A stretch of DNA of 64,000 bases from Phytoamicus setariae (GTDB lineage Bacteria; Pseudomonadota; Alphaproteobacteria; Rhizobiales; Rhizobiaceae). A program made the translations under genes and the position numbers. Below, piece by piece: positions 8,878 to 16,938 of the stretch (positions are counted from its first letter, which is position 1; each line of letters begins with the position of its first letter). The stretch covers positions 124,001-188,000 of the forward strand of contig NZ_JAEQNC010000003.1 of assembly GCF_016722925.1 (NCBI RefSeq). Reading direction: 5' to 3'. Under the pieces are notes generated by a model. It saw nothing but the letters and a program-made list of their open reading frames with translations. It made no database searches and was not told where the DNA came from.

Positions 8878-9858
8878 TTAGCGCAGACCCTGCTTGGACA
8901 ATTCCATGATGGCATCCGCTTGGTCAGGGCGAACGATGCCCTGTCCGGTGTCGATGTTGGCCGGAGAAAGACCCGCCTTCTTGGCAAGATAGACCTGCAG
9001 GACGGGCATGAAGCCCTGCATGTAGGGCTGCTGATCGACCTGCACCTGGACATAGCCTGTCTGCATCTGCTGGACGACTTCAGGCACGAGGTCGAAGCCG
9101 CCGAGCAGCACCTTGCCGGGCTCGATACCACGGTCCTTGAGGACCCGGGCAACGGCCGCATGCCAGAAACCGGTGTCGAAATAGGCGGTCGTATCCGGAT
9201 GGGCATTCAGATAAGCGCCGACGCGATCGGCGGTAACAGCAAGGTCCGTGCCGCTGTCAATCCGCTCATAGGTGATGTCGCGACCCGGATTGGCTTTCTT
9301 GAAATCCTCCAGGAAGTCCATCACGCCGCCGCCGCGAAGCTCCGACCAGCTCTGGCCCGGCGCGGAAATGCCAACCAGCACCTTGATCGGTCCGTCCTTG
9401 GGGAATTTCTCCGACATCGCCTTGCCGAGCGAATAGCCGGCCGGCCGGAAGCCCTGGCCGACAAACGCCTGGCGTGCGCTTCCTTCGGCGCCCTGGCTGT
9501 CGTCGACGTTGACCCCAATGACGATCACGCCATCCTTGACAGCCTTGTCCAGAACCCCGTCAAACGCCTTGTCATCGACAATCGATGTCAGGAGCGCATC
9601 CGGTTTGCGGGCAAGCGCTGCCTCCATGTTGGCAAGCTGTTGCTCGACCGAGCCTTCGGTCTGGGTGAACACCATCTGGCAATTCGCCTGCACCTTCTCG
9701 CAAGCGTCATCGAAACCTTTCTTGACGGCTTGCCAGAAAGTGTTGGACGCCGATGAATGGTGAGTAAAGACAATATTGAGCCCTTCGGCACGCGCACCCA
9801 GCGCGGTCGAAGCAAGCAGGCCAGCCCCGAGAACCAGGCCCTTCATGAGCATTTTCAT
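8878..9858 (-). CDS. Sugar ABC transporter periplasmic binding protein (RbsB family)
   Basis: A 326-residue secreted protein: signal peptide with hydrophobic core LVLGAGLLASTALG and a probable cleavage after ARA, then a type-I periplasmic-binding fold (IVFTHHSSASNTFW... near the N-terminus, VIVIGVNVDD and GGFDLVPEVVQQM further on). The ATG at 9858 is preferred because GGGAGG sits seven bases upstream; two upstream in-frame ATGs overlap that site. It is the specificity determinant of the island A CUT2 transporter. The ligand, probably an aldopentose or aldohexose, cannot be named from sequence. Confidence 0.95.
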   Translation of the reverse strand: MKMLMKGLVLGAGLLASTALGARAEGLNIVFTHHSSASNTFWQAVKKGFDDACEKVQANCQMVFTQTEGSVEQQLANMEAALARKPDALLTSIVDDKAFDGVLDKAVKDGVIVIGVNVDDSQGAEGSARQAFVGQGFRPAGYSLGKAMSEKFPKDGPIKVLVGISAPGQSWSELRGGGVMDFLEDFKKANPGRDITYERIDSGTDLAVTADRVGAYLNAHPDTTAYFDTGFWHAAVARVLKDRGIEPGKVLLGGFDLVPEVVQQMQTGYVQVQVDQQPYMQGFMPVLQVYLAKKAGLSPANIDTGQGIVRPDQADAIMELSKQGLR

Positions 9859-9901
9859 ATTCATACCTCCCATTAGATTACAAATGATAGAAGTCTAAGC
9901 C

Positions 9902-11110
9902 TCAGATGCTGGCAGCATCGGAAGTACGGCGCGTCGCGGTGAAGACCCGATCCAGATCCGGATTAAGCTCCATGCCCAATCCGGGGCCGGGTGGCACAGT
10001 GATCATGCCATTCTTCACTTCGGGCAATTGGGTAACGATGTCGCGATACCAGGTGCGGTAGAAGGCTCTCACGCTTTCCTGGAAGAGCGCGTTCGGGGCA
10101 TTGAGCGACAGATGCGTGGATGCGCACAGGACCACGGGACCGGTGCAATCATGCGGGGCAACCGGCAAGTGCCAGGCCTCGGCCATGGACGCGATCTTGC
10201 GCGCCTCCGAAATCCCGCCACACCAGCTGATGTCGAGCATCATGATGCCGGCCGAACCAGTTTCCAGCAGATCGCGAAATCCAAAGCGTGAACCCAGCGT
10301 CTCGGAAGCCGACAACGGTGCCGGCGAAGCCTCGACGTAGCGTTTCAGGCTGGACAGGCTGTCCATCTTGATCGGATCTTCATGCCAGAAGGTCTGATAG
10401 GGAGCCAGCGCCTTGGCGATCTGAATGGCCGGCAACAGTTGCCACATGGAGTGGAACTCGACCATGATGTCCATCTTGTCGCCGACGGCACTGCGGATCT
10501 TCTCGAACGGAACAAGAGCTTGCTTGAGGTCCGGCAAGGAAATGTACTGCCCGCGAGAGCGCTCCGCAGCGATGTCAAAGGGCCAGATTTTCATGGCTGT
10601 GATGCCATCTTCCAGCAAGGACAGGGCCAGTTCATCGGCATTGTGCAGAAAGCCGTTCAGATCGTCATACGTCTTTGACCCAGTCGTTTGAAGGTCATAG
10701 TTCGCGGTGGTCTGGCCTGTGGCCTTCTTGATATATTCGGTGCCTGCACAGGTGTTGTAAGTGCGGATCTTGTCGCGCGTGAAACCGCCGAGCAGCTGGG
10801 CGATCGGCTGCCCCGTCACCTTTCCGAAGATATCCCACAGCGCGATATCGAAAGCCGAATTGCCGCGCACCTCCGCACCGGATGACCTGAAGCCGACATA
10901 ACCAACGAGGTCTGCCGCAAGAAGATCGATCTGAAGCGGATTCTTCCCTATTACCCGCGGCGCAATGTACTCATGCACATAGGCTTCCACTGTGGCTGCA
11001 CCGAAGAAGGTCTCACCAAGACCGGTGATGCCTTCATCCGTGTGTACCAATAGCCAAAGAAGGTTCGGTCGCTCCGCGATGCGGACCGTTTCAAGTTTAC
11101 TGATTTTCAT
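9902..11110 (-). CDS. Enolase-superfamily acid-sugar dehydratase (mandelate racemase type)
   Basis: This 402-residue protein has an N-terminal capping domain and a TIM barrel with the mandelate-racemase subgroup layout: KIW near residues 174-176 on strand 2, metal ligands E218 (VEFH), E244 (HEDP) and E270 (SET), and the D293/H320 pair (LDISW and APHDCTGP). Family enzymes remove the alpha proton of an aldonate and eliminate the beta hydroxyl, giving a 2-keto-3-deoxy-acid. It is the second gene of the island A operon, nine bases after the GntR gene, with AAGGA before its ATG. KxW in place of KxK suggests dehydratase rather than racemase chemistry. Exact aldonate unknown. Confidence 0.92.
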   Translation of the reverse strand: MKISKLETVRIAERPNLLWLLVHTDEGITGLGETFFGAATVEAYVHEYIAPRVIGKNPLQIDLLAADLVGYVGFRSSGAEVRGNSAFDIALWDIFGKVTGQPIAQLLGGFTRDKIRTYNTCAGTEYIKKATGQTTANYDLQTTGSKTYDDLNGFLHNADELALSLLEDGITAMKIWPFDIAAERSRGQYISLPDLKQALVPFEKIRSAVGDKMDIMVEFHSMWQLLPAIQIAKALAPYQTFWHEDPIKMDSLSSLKRYVEASPAPLSASETLGSRFGFRDLLETGSAGIMMLDISWCGGISEARKIASMAEAWHLPVAPHDCTGPVVLCASTHLSLNAPNALFQESVRAFYRTWYRDIVTQLPEVKNGMITVPPGPGLGMELNPDLDRVFTATRRTSDAASI

Positions 11111-11119
11111 TTCACGTCC

Positions 11120-11842
11120 TTAGGAAACGCCGGCTGCGAGAAGAGCCTTGATGCTGTCGTCGAAATGCTTTGCCATCAATTGGCTTGCAGTTTGCGGGTC
11201 GCCGGCGGCAATCGCCTCGGCGAGATCCAAATGCGTCTTGTTATGATCGTGCCGCTCCGCATCGGACGGCCGGCTTTTCCAGCCCACGGGCCAGGTGTGC
11301 CTGATGACGTCCTGGAACGCCCCGACAATCAGCCAGAAGATCGGATTGCGCGATGCCTTGGCAATTTCCAGATGGAATGCCAGATCATGCTCCATCACCG
11401 CTTCCGAGTTGTTGAACTCGGCCTTCATCGCCTTCGCATGCGAAAGTATCAGCTTTGCCTCGGCATCGGTCCGGCGCAGAGCTGCGAGCGTCGCCGTCCG
11501 CATTTCTATGGTTCGGCGCACATCGTAGATTTGCTGAACATTGATCTGCTCGGTGTGGACTCCGTGCTCGATGAGCAGCGACATCGCTCCGTGGTCGAGA
11601 TGGCAGACAGTAGCGCGCTTGCCAGCCGCCAGTTCGATCAAGCGCATTGCAGCCAGGGACTGGAATGCTTCGCGGATCACCGTGCGCGAAACGTTCAATT
11701 CTTTTGAAAGCGTCGCTTCGCTTGGCAATTTGTCACCGGGCGCAAGCTCATTTTCCCGGATATGGCGGGTAATCGCACCGATCGCAGCGCTGACCAGACT
11801 TGCACCATCCATCGGCTTTCCCCGTTCGATCGCAGCAGTCAT
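11120..11842 (-). CDS. GntR-family transcriptional regulator, FCD subfamily
   Basis: A 240-residue regulator with an N-terminal winged helix (PGDKLPSEATLSKELNVSRTVIREAFQSL, residues ~35-65) and an all-helical FCD ligand domain with candidate metal residues (EHDLAFH...). FCD regulators usually sense sugar acids or other carboxylates and repress adjacent catabolic genes. It heads the island A operon and is divergent from the SMP-30 lactonase, with a half-symmetric candidate operator between them at 11887-11898. GGAGG lies nine bases before the ATG. It likely controls both directions and its own expression. Confidence 0.93.
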   Translation of the reverse strand: MTAAIERGKPMDGASLVSAAIGAITRHIRENELAPGDKLPSEATLSKELNVSRTVIREAFQSLAAMRLIELAAGKRATVCHLDHGAMSLLIEHGVHTEQINVQQIYDVRRTIEMRTATLAALRRTDAEAKLILSHAKAMKAEFNNSEAVMEHDLAFHLEIAKASRNPIFWLIVGAFQDVIRHTWPVGWKSRPSDAERHDHNKTHLDLAEAIAAGDPQTASQLMAKHFDDSIKALLAAGVS

Positions 11843-11886
11843 GTCTTGTCACCTCCCTATCCCCAAACCTGTATGATATGTTTGCG

Positions 11887-11898
11887 TTGATATGCCAA
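11887..11898. promoter_or_regulatory. Candidate operator for the island A GntR/FCD regulator
   Basis: The 12-mer TTGATATGCCAA lies in the 105-base gap between the divergent GntR and SMP-30 genes. It differs at two positions from the palindrome TTGGTATACCAA typical of UxuR/ExuR-type FCD regulators. An overlapping inverted repeat, GATAT-GCCA-ATATC, spans 11889-11902. The location is suitable for repressing both directions. This is pattern matching without experimental support. Confidence 0.45.
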
Positions 11899-11947
11899 TA
11901 TCTTTTGAGTATGCTGTCTGTCAAGATCAATTTGACGAGGTCAATTC

Positions 11948-12874
11948 ATGATAGCCGACCAGAACATCGAATTTGCTTTTGCCGCCGAAGACATCGTGGG
12001 AGAAAGCATCGTTTGGGACGACAGGCGGGATGCCCTTCTATGGGTCGACATTATCGGTCGTCGGATCCATTCCCTGACGCCGGCCACCGGCGACCACCGG
12101 ACATGGCAGATGCCTGACATCGTTACCTCCATCGGCCTCAGGCAGGACGGCGGGGCCATTGTGGGGCTGCGGACGTTTGTTGCCCTTTGGGATTTCGATG
12201 AACACTTCGAACCGCTGGCGACGATCGAACCCGACCGACCGGACAATCGCCTCAATGAAGGGGTCGTCGGCCCGGATGGGGCCTTCTGGATCGGCACCAT
12301 GGAAAACAACATCCAGGCCGATGATTCGCCAAAGGCGATAGAAGGCGCCAAGGGTTATCTCTATCGATGTGACGTTTCAGGGAAAGTCGACCGGATATGC
12401 GACGACACCTTCGGCATCACAAACACACTGGTGTGGACTGACGACGGCCGACTGATCACTGCAGATACCCTGAAAAACGAGATTTACAGCTACGGCATCG
12501 AATCAACCACAAACCGGCTTTTCGATCGACGGACCATTCTTGCTGGTTTTCCGCGCGGGCTCCCCGACGGATCCTGCAGGGACAGGGAAGGTTATGTCTG
12601 GAACTGTCGTGTTGCCGGCGGCGGCGCCGTGGTCCGCCTTGATCCGGCAGGACGAATCGACCGCATCATCGACCTTCCCTGTTCCTGGCCAACGAGCTGC
12701 ACCTTTGGCGGCCCGGATATGTCGACGCTCTATGTAACGTCTGCGCGCTTCACGATGAGTGAAGAGCACTTGGCGAACAATCCGCAGGAAGGCGGATTGT
12801 TCGCCGTCAAGACCGGGACAACTGGAGTTCAATCGTCTCGCTTTGGATCGGCAGCCAAGACGATGCCCATTTGA
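11948..12874 (+). CDS. SMP-30/gluconolactonase-family sugar lactonase
   Basis: A 308-residue six-bladed propeller protein of the SMP-30/regucalcin/gluconolactonase family. Metal-site elements are visible: VGESIVWD at the start (the conserved glutamate), RLNEGVVGPDGAFWIGTM in the middle, and GLPDGSCRDREGYVW. It should hydrolyse an aldonolactone to the aldonate before dehydration by the enzyme at 9902. GAGG stands seven bases before the ATG. It is divergent from the GntR gene. It resembles the lactonase of island B (24332) in layout, but the two are clearly diverged rather than a recent duplication. Confidence 0.92.
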   Translation: MIADQNIEFAFAAEDIVGESIVWDDRRDALLWVDIIGRRIHSLTPATGDHRTWQMPDIVTSIGLRQDGGAIVGLRTFVALWDFDEHFEPLATIEPDRPDNRLNEGVVGPDGAFWIGTMENNIQADDSPKAIEGAKGYLYRCDVSGKVDRICDDTFGITNTLVWTDDGRLITADTLKNEIYSYGIESTTNRLFDRRTILAGFPRGLPDGSCRDREGYVWNCRVAGGGAVVRLDPAGRIDRIIDLPCSWPTSCTFGGPDMSTLYVTSARFTMSEEHLANNPQEGGLFAVKTGTTGVQSSRFGSAAKTMPI

Positions 12875-13005
12875 AAATCCCGACAATGGCTGCCCGCACG
12901 CACGCCATGCCGGCGAGCAGCCATCCGTTCCTCGGCCTGCGTTAGCATCGGGCGTTTGCCCGGACCCAACGCGCTGGCAGCTCGCGACCCCCCATGGCTT
13001 GATCC

Positions 13006-14301
13006 TCAGGACGTCGGGCGTTTGACCGGCAGCGCCGACCACCCGGCAAAGACGGCATCACGGCCCAGCTGCTCCTCGATCCGAAGGCATTCATTCCACT
13101 TGGCCATGCGCTCCGATCGCGAAAACGAACCCACCTTGAGCTGTCCGGCATTCCAGCCGACGGCGAGATGCGAGATGGTGACATCCTCGCTCTCGCCAGA
13201 GCGCGCCGACACGATCGTGCCAAACCCCGCAGCACGTCCGGCGTTTGCAGCCGCCAGCGTCTCGGTCATGGTGCCTGCCTGGTTTGGCTTGATCAGCACG
13301 GCATTGACGGCCTTGTCGGATATCGACTGCCTGACACGGGCTTCATCGGTAACCAGATAATCATCGCCGATGATCTGGATGTCCGCGCCATGGCGGGCGG
13401 TAAAGGCGATGAAGCCCTCACGGTCGTCCTCGGCAACCGGATCCTCAATGGAGAGGATCGGATAGGCTTTGATCCAGCTTGTCAGAAGATCCAGCATTTC
13501 CCCTGTATCGAGTTTGCGTTTGTCCAGCGCGAGTTCATAACTGCCGCCGCGACCAAATTCGCTGGCAGCAATATCCAGCGAAATGCCAACCTCGCTTGCC
13601 GGTTTCAAACCTGCCTTCTCGATGGCGCGAACGAGGAAGTCGAGCGCCTCCTCGTTGGCTGCGAAAGCCGGCCAGTATCCGCCCTCGTCAGCGACACCCT
13701 GAAGCTTGCCGGCCTCCTTGAGCATGACGCCGGCTGCACGATAGATTTCCGCCGTCCAGTCCAGCGCCTCGGCAAAAGACCCGGCCGCAGGACACATGAC
13801 CATGAAGTCCTGCACGTCGACGCGGCGAGAGGCATGCGCCCCGCCGCCAAAAATCTGGATTTCCGGCAAGGGGAGCCGGACGTCCCGACCGGCGGCGAGA
13901 GAGGCCCAGAGCGGTTGCCCCTCGCTCGCCGCCCGGGCATGCAACAGCGCCATCGAGGTGGCCACCAGCGCATTGCCGCCAAGTCGGGATTTGTTGGCGG
14001 TGCCATCAAGGCCTATAAGCAGTGTATCCAGCATGGCCTGGTCGGCGATGGGCTTGCCGGCAAGTGCTGTTGCGATTTCGCCATTGACGGCATCAACAGC
14101 GTGAACGACGTCCATGCCACCAAAGGCTGCTCCACCATCGCGTCGGTCAAGGGCTTCGCCAGACCCCGTCGAGGCGCCTGCCGGCGCGATGGCGCGCCCG
14201 GCCTTCCCGCTTGCCAGCGTGATTTCGGCCTCTACGGTCGGTCGCCCGCGCGAATCCCAGACACGGCGGCCGCGAACGGAACGGATGTTGTCTTCAGTCA
14301 A
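13006..14301 (-). CDS. Enolase paralogue with altered active-site residues
   Basis: A 431-residue enolase of normal length, starting at TTG 14301 with AAGGAGA six bases upstream and overlapping the kinase stop. Metal ligands (D243, E286, D313), general base K338, acid E206 in DEGG, H156 and K389 are all present. Three residues conserved in true enolases differ: S41 of the mobile loop is A (PAGAST), E168 (yeast numbering) is D165 in QDF, and H373 is A366 in SARSGES. These lie at the mobile loop and on the leaving-hydroxyl side of the pocket. The glycolytic enolase is presumably encoded elsewhere. In this operon it may act on a phosphorylated product of island B. Fold certain, reaction inferred. 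Confidence 0.9.
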   Translation of the reverse strand: MTEDNIRSVRGRRVWDSRGRPTVEAEITLASGKAGRAIAPAGASTGSGEALDRRDGGAAFGGMDVVHAVDAVNGEIATALAGKPIADQAMLDTLLIGLDGTANKSRLGGNALVATSMALLHARAASEGQPLWASLAAGRDVRLPLPEIQIFGGGAHASRRVDVQDFMVMCPAAGSFAEALDWTAEIYRAAGVMLKEAGKLQGVADEGGYWPAFAANEEALDFLVRAIEKAGLKPASEVGISLDIAASEFGRGGSYELALDKRKLDTGEMLDLLTSWIKAYPILSIEDPVAEDDREGFIAFTARHGADIQIIGDDYLVTDEARVRQSISDKAVNAVLIKPNQAGTMTETLAAANAGRAAGFGTIVSARSGESEDVTISHLAVGWNAGQLKVGSFSRSERMAKWNECLRIEEQLGRDAVFAGWSALPVKRPTS

Positions 14302-15316
14302 GGCAATTCTCCTTCGCCCAGGCTTGGCGGATGGAAGCAAGTCGGGCAACTGGTTTGAGGATCAACGGAGGAGCGAAGCGGCGGATCACACCCTTGCCGG
14401 CTTCATCGAGATATTCGGCGGGGGACTTGCCGTCGACGCGGGCAAGCAGAAGCGCCGGCAGCAGACGGGCAGCACGGACTTCGAGGGCATCCGGCTCTTC
14501 CCAGGTTACGCCGTCCAGGTAGCTTGCAGCCAATCGGTCGAAGCAAGCCAGAAAGGCTTGGGCCGCAGATGGATTCCACAGGCATTTGAGCAGCAGATGG
14601 TTGAGGCAGAAGGCCAGATCGAAGGCCGGGTCGCCATGCCATGCGCATTCGGCATCCAGGATCACCGGGCCGTCCGGCCCGCAGAGAATGTTTTTCGGGC
14701 TGATATCGCCGTGAACCAGCGCGCTTTTGATGGCCGCTGTCTGCGCCGACAAGGCAAATAGCGCCGCCCTCAGTTCGGGATGGCCATCGGCTGTCGCCTC
14801 GAGATATGGCTCCAACCGCAGAGCATGGAACAGTTCTCCGGTGTCAAAAGTCGCAGCGATATCCGCGCGACCATGCGTGCCGGCATGGATTCGGGACATG
14901 ATCGTCCCCAGCCGCGCTGCAAAGGCCAGATCGACGCGCCCGTCGCGCAACTCAGCTTTCCAGACTGGATGGTGGTCCGGAGCCAGAAATTCCATGGCAT
15001 ACCCGCCAAAGTCAGGATCGTCGGCAAGGATTTCAGGTACGGCGCCAGGCACAATCCTTGCCGCTTCCCGCATGTAGCCCACCTCGCTGGCATTGCGCGA
15101 GACAGGCGCTGTCCATTCGCGGGCGACCTTCAACCGGGCGAGCGCTCTCTTTACAACGAAGACGCGTTCCTCGCAGTGCACCAGCACTATATCGGATGAC
15201 ACGCCGCCGGTCAGCGGCTCGATCATGCAAACCGCCGTTTCGCGGCAAAGCCCGGCCGCAGCGAGAAATGCGCGCAAGGCGGCAACGTCCTGATTCTGTC
15301 TTTCTGCATCGCTCAT
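14294..15316 (-). CDS. APH/ChoK-fold small-molecule kinase
   Basis: A 340-residue protein of the aminoglycoside-phosphotransferase/choline-kinase fold. It has a nucleotide-lid lysine (FVVKRA), a hinge region (YAMEFLAP), catalytic loop LVHGDISPKNIL (HGD....N) near residue 205 and metal motif ILDAE. Family members phosphorylate hydroxyl groups on small metabolites such as choline, homoserine and methylthioribose. It lies between a diketo-acid hydrolase and an enolase paralogue, whose gene it overlaps by eight bases. I infer a metabolic hydroxy-acid kinase, for example acting on glycerate, rather than drug resistance. The ATG at 15316 is preferred because GAGG lies six bases upstream. Confidence 0.85.
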   Translation of the reverse strand: MSDAERQNQDVAALRAFLAAAGLCRETAVCMIEPLTGGVSSDIVLVHCEERVFVVKRALARLKVAREWTAPVSRNASEVGYMREAARIVPGAVPEILADDPDFGGYAMEFLAPDHHPVWKAELRDGRVDLAFAARLGTIMSRIHAGTHGRADIAATFDTGELFHALRLEPYLEATADGHPELRAALFALSAQTAAIKSALVHGDISPKNILCGPDGPVILDAECAWHGDPAFDLAFCLNHLLLKCLWNPSAAQAFLACFDRLAASYLDGVTWEEPDALEVRAARLLPALLLARVDGKSPAEYLDEAGKGVIRRFAPPLILKPVARLASIRQAWAKENCLD

Positions 15317-15324
15317 CATTGGCC

Positions 15325-16176
15325 TCACGGGGTAAATGGGGACGATCTGGTGACCTGGCGCTGCGTTCCAAGCCCCTCAATGCCAAGCGAGATGACTTGG
15401 CCTGCCTTCAGATAGACAGGCGGCTTCTGGCCCAGGCCGACGCCGGGCGGCGTGCCGGTGGAAATGATGTCGCCTGGCTGTAGGGACATGAACTGGCTGA
15501 TGTAGCTGACGAGATATGGAACGGAAAAGATCATCGTCTTCGTGCTGCCGTTCTGATAGCGTTTGCCATCGACTTCCAACCACATGGAAAGATCATGTGG
15601 ATTGTCGATGTCTTCGGGGGTCACCAGCCAGGGGCCGATCGGGCCGAAACTATCATAGCCCTTGCCCTTGTCCCATTGCCCGCCGCGTTCGGTCTGGTAG
15701 GCGCGCTCGGAGACGTCGTTGACGAGACAAAAGCCCGCGACATGGGCCATGGCGTCGGCTTGCGGGACATGTCGGGCCGTTTTGCCAATGACGACACCCA
15801 GTTCCACTTCCCAGTCTGTCTTGACGGATCCGGGAGGGATCAGGACATCATCATTCGGGCCGCAAATCGCGCTCGTCGCCTTCATGAACAGGATCGGCTC
15901 GACCGGAATCGGCTGGTTGGTCTCGGCTGCATGGTCGGCATAGTTGAGCCCGACACAGACGAATTTTCCACTTCCGCCCACACATGGCCCAATACGCACA
16001 TTGTCGTCGACCAGCGGCAGGTTCTCGACGTTGATGCGGGCAAGGCGCGCGCCAAGTTCGGGCAGCGCAGCCGGATTGATATCGTCCATGACAGCAGACA
16101 GATCGCGGATCCGGCCATCGCTGTCGAGCATTGCCGGACGCTCCCGGCCAGCTTCACCATAACGCAAGAGTTTCAT
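15325..16176 (-). CDS. 2,4-diketo-3-deoxy-sugar-acid hydrolase (FAH family)
   Basis: A 283-residue fumarylacetoacetate-hydrolase-fold enzyme. Its start (MKLLRYG), GKFVCVGLNYADHAAE, the SAICGPNDDV segment, metal site DWEVELGVVIG, NDVSERAYQ and the end STGTPPGVGLGQKPP..LKAG closely match, from memory, 2,4-diketo-3-deoxy-L-fuconate and L-rhamnonate hydrolases (LRA6 type). These split the diketo-acid into pyruvate plus a hydroxy-acid (L-lactate from 6-deoxyhexoses). The preceding SDR is the matching 4-dehydrogenase. GGAAGGAAG precedes the ATG at 16176. If the substrate were a hexose rather than a 6-deoxyhexose, the second product would be glycerate. Confidence 0.92.
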   Translation of the reverse strand: MKLLRYGEAGRERPAMLDSDGRIRDLSAVMDDINPAALPELGARLARINVENLPLVDDNVRIGPCVGGSGKFVCVGLNYADHAAETNQPIPVEPILFMKATSAICGPNDDVLIPPGSVKTDWEVELGVVIGKTARHVPQADAMAHVAGFCLVNDVSERAYQTERGGQWDKGKGYDSFGPIGPWLVTPEDIDNPHDLSMWLEVDGKRYQNGSTKTMIFSVPYLVSYISQFMSLQPGDIISTGTPPGVGLGQKPPVYLKAGQVISLGIEGLGTQRQVTRSSPFTP

Positions 16177-16191
16177 GATGCTTCCTTCCAA

Positions 16192-16938
16192 CTAGTTGAC
16201 GGAACCGCCGTCGATGATCACCGATGAACCGGTCATGTAGGCGCTTTCGTCGGCGGCCAGATAAGCCGCGAGTGCAGCAATTTCCCCAGGCGTTCCAAGC
16301 CGGCCCATTGGCTGGCGGGCAATGAAAGCGGCACGGGCAGCAACCGGATCGGCAAACTGATTGATCCTCTCCTGCAGCGACGGGCTTTCGACCGTACCCG
16401 GGCAGATGGCGTTGCAGCGGATGCCTTGCGCCACATGATCGGCCGCAATCGCCTTGGTGAGCCCGACGAGCGCTGCCTTCGTCGCCCCATATGCCGCCCG
16501 GTTGGGGAAGCCTTTCACCGACGAGGCTGCCGATGCGATATTGATGATCGAGCCCTTCCCTGCCTCAAGCATGGACGGCAGCGCCGCGCGGATGGCGAAG
16601 AAAGCGGTGTCTACATTGAGGAGGAAGGATCGGCGCCAGGCATCGAGACCAGTATCCAGGATCGCGCCGTGAAACACCCAGCCCACGGCATTGACGAGGA
16701 TGTCGGACGGGCCGATCTCGCCAAAGACACGATCAACTGCGACCTCATCGGAACAATCGAGCTTATGGGTCTTGATGCCCGAAGTGACAAGGCTCGAAAG
16801 ATGCACCTCATCGACATCGCAGGCGTGAACAATGGCACCTTCCTCCGCGAAGCGTTCGGCAATTGCGCGGCCGATTCCCTGCGCTGCGGCCGTTACAATC
16901 GCGGTCTTCCCTTCTAGGCGTCTGGCATTGGCACTCAT
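16192..16938 (-). CDS. SDR: 2-keto-3-deoxy-L-fuconate/rhamnonate 4-dehydrogenase-like
   Basis: A 248-residue classical SDR: cofactor loop TAAAQGIGRA, NAVG, catalytic serine in NIASAASSVKG, YGATK (YxxxK), and the stretch RCNAICPGTVESPSL that I associate with 2-keto-3-deoxy-L-fuconate dehydrogenases and DHRS6/BDH2. VHACDVDE after beta-2 suggests NAD. It would oxidise C4 of a 2-keto-3-deoxy-acid, giving the diketo-acid used by the hydrolase 15 bases downstream. It is the first gene of the minus-strand operon of island B, divergent from the SDR at 17256. Confidence 0.92.
   Translation of the reverse strand: MSANARRLEGKTAIVTAAAQGIGRAIAERFAEEGAIVHACDVDEVHLSSLVTSGIKTHKLDCSDEVAVDRVFGEIGPSDILVNAVGWVFHGAILDTGLDAWRRSFLLNVDTAFFAIRAALPSMLEAGKGSIINIASAASSVKGFPNRAAYGATKAALVGLTKAIAADHVAQGIRCNAICPGTVESPSLQERINQFADPVAARAAFIARQPMGRLGTPGEIAALAAYLAADESAYMTGSSVIIDGGSVN

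Noticed and set aside
13168-14358. A 396-codon plus-strand open frame opposite the enolase paralogue
   Set aside because: Antisense to a gene with conserved enolase motifs; no family resemblance.
14294-15316. Aminoglycoside resistance gene
   Set aside because: The fold is shared with many metabolite kinases, and the gene sits inside a catabolic operon overlapping an enolase paralogue; nothing suggests drug resistance.
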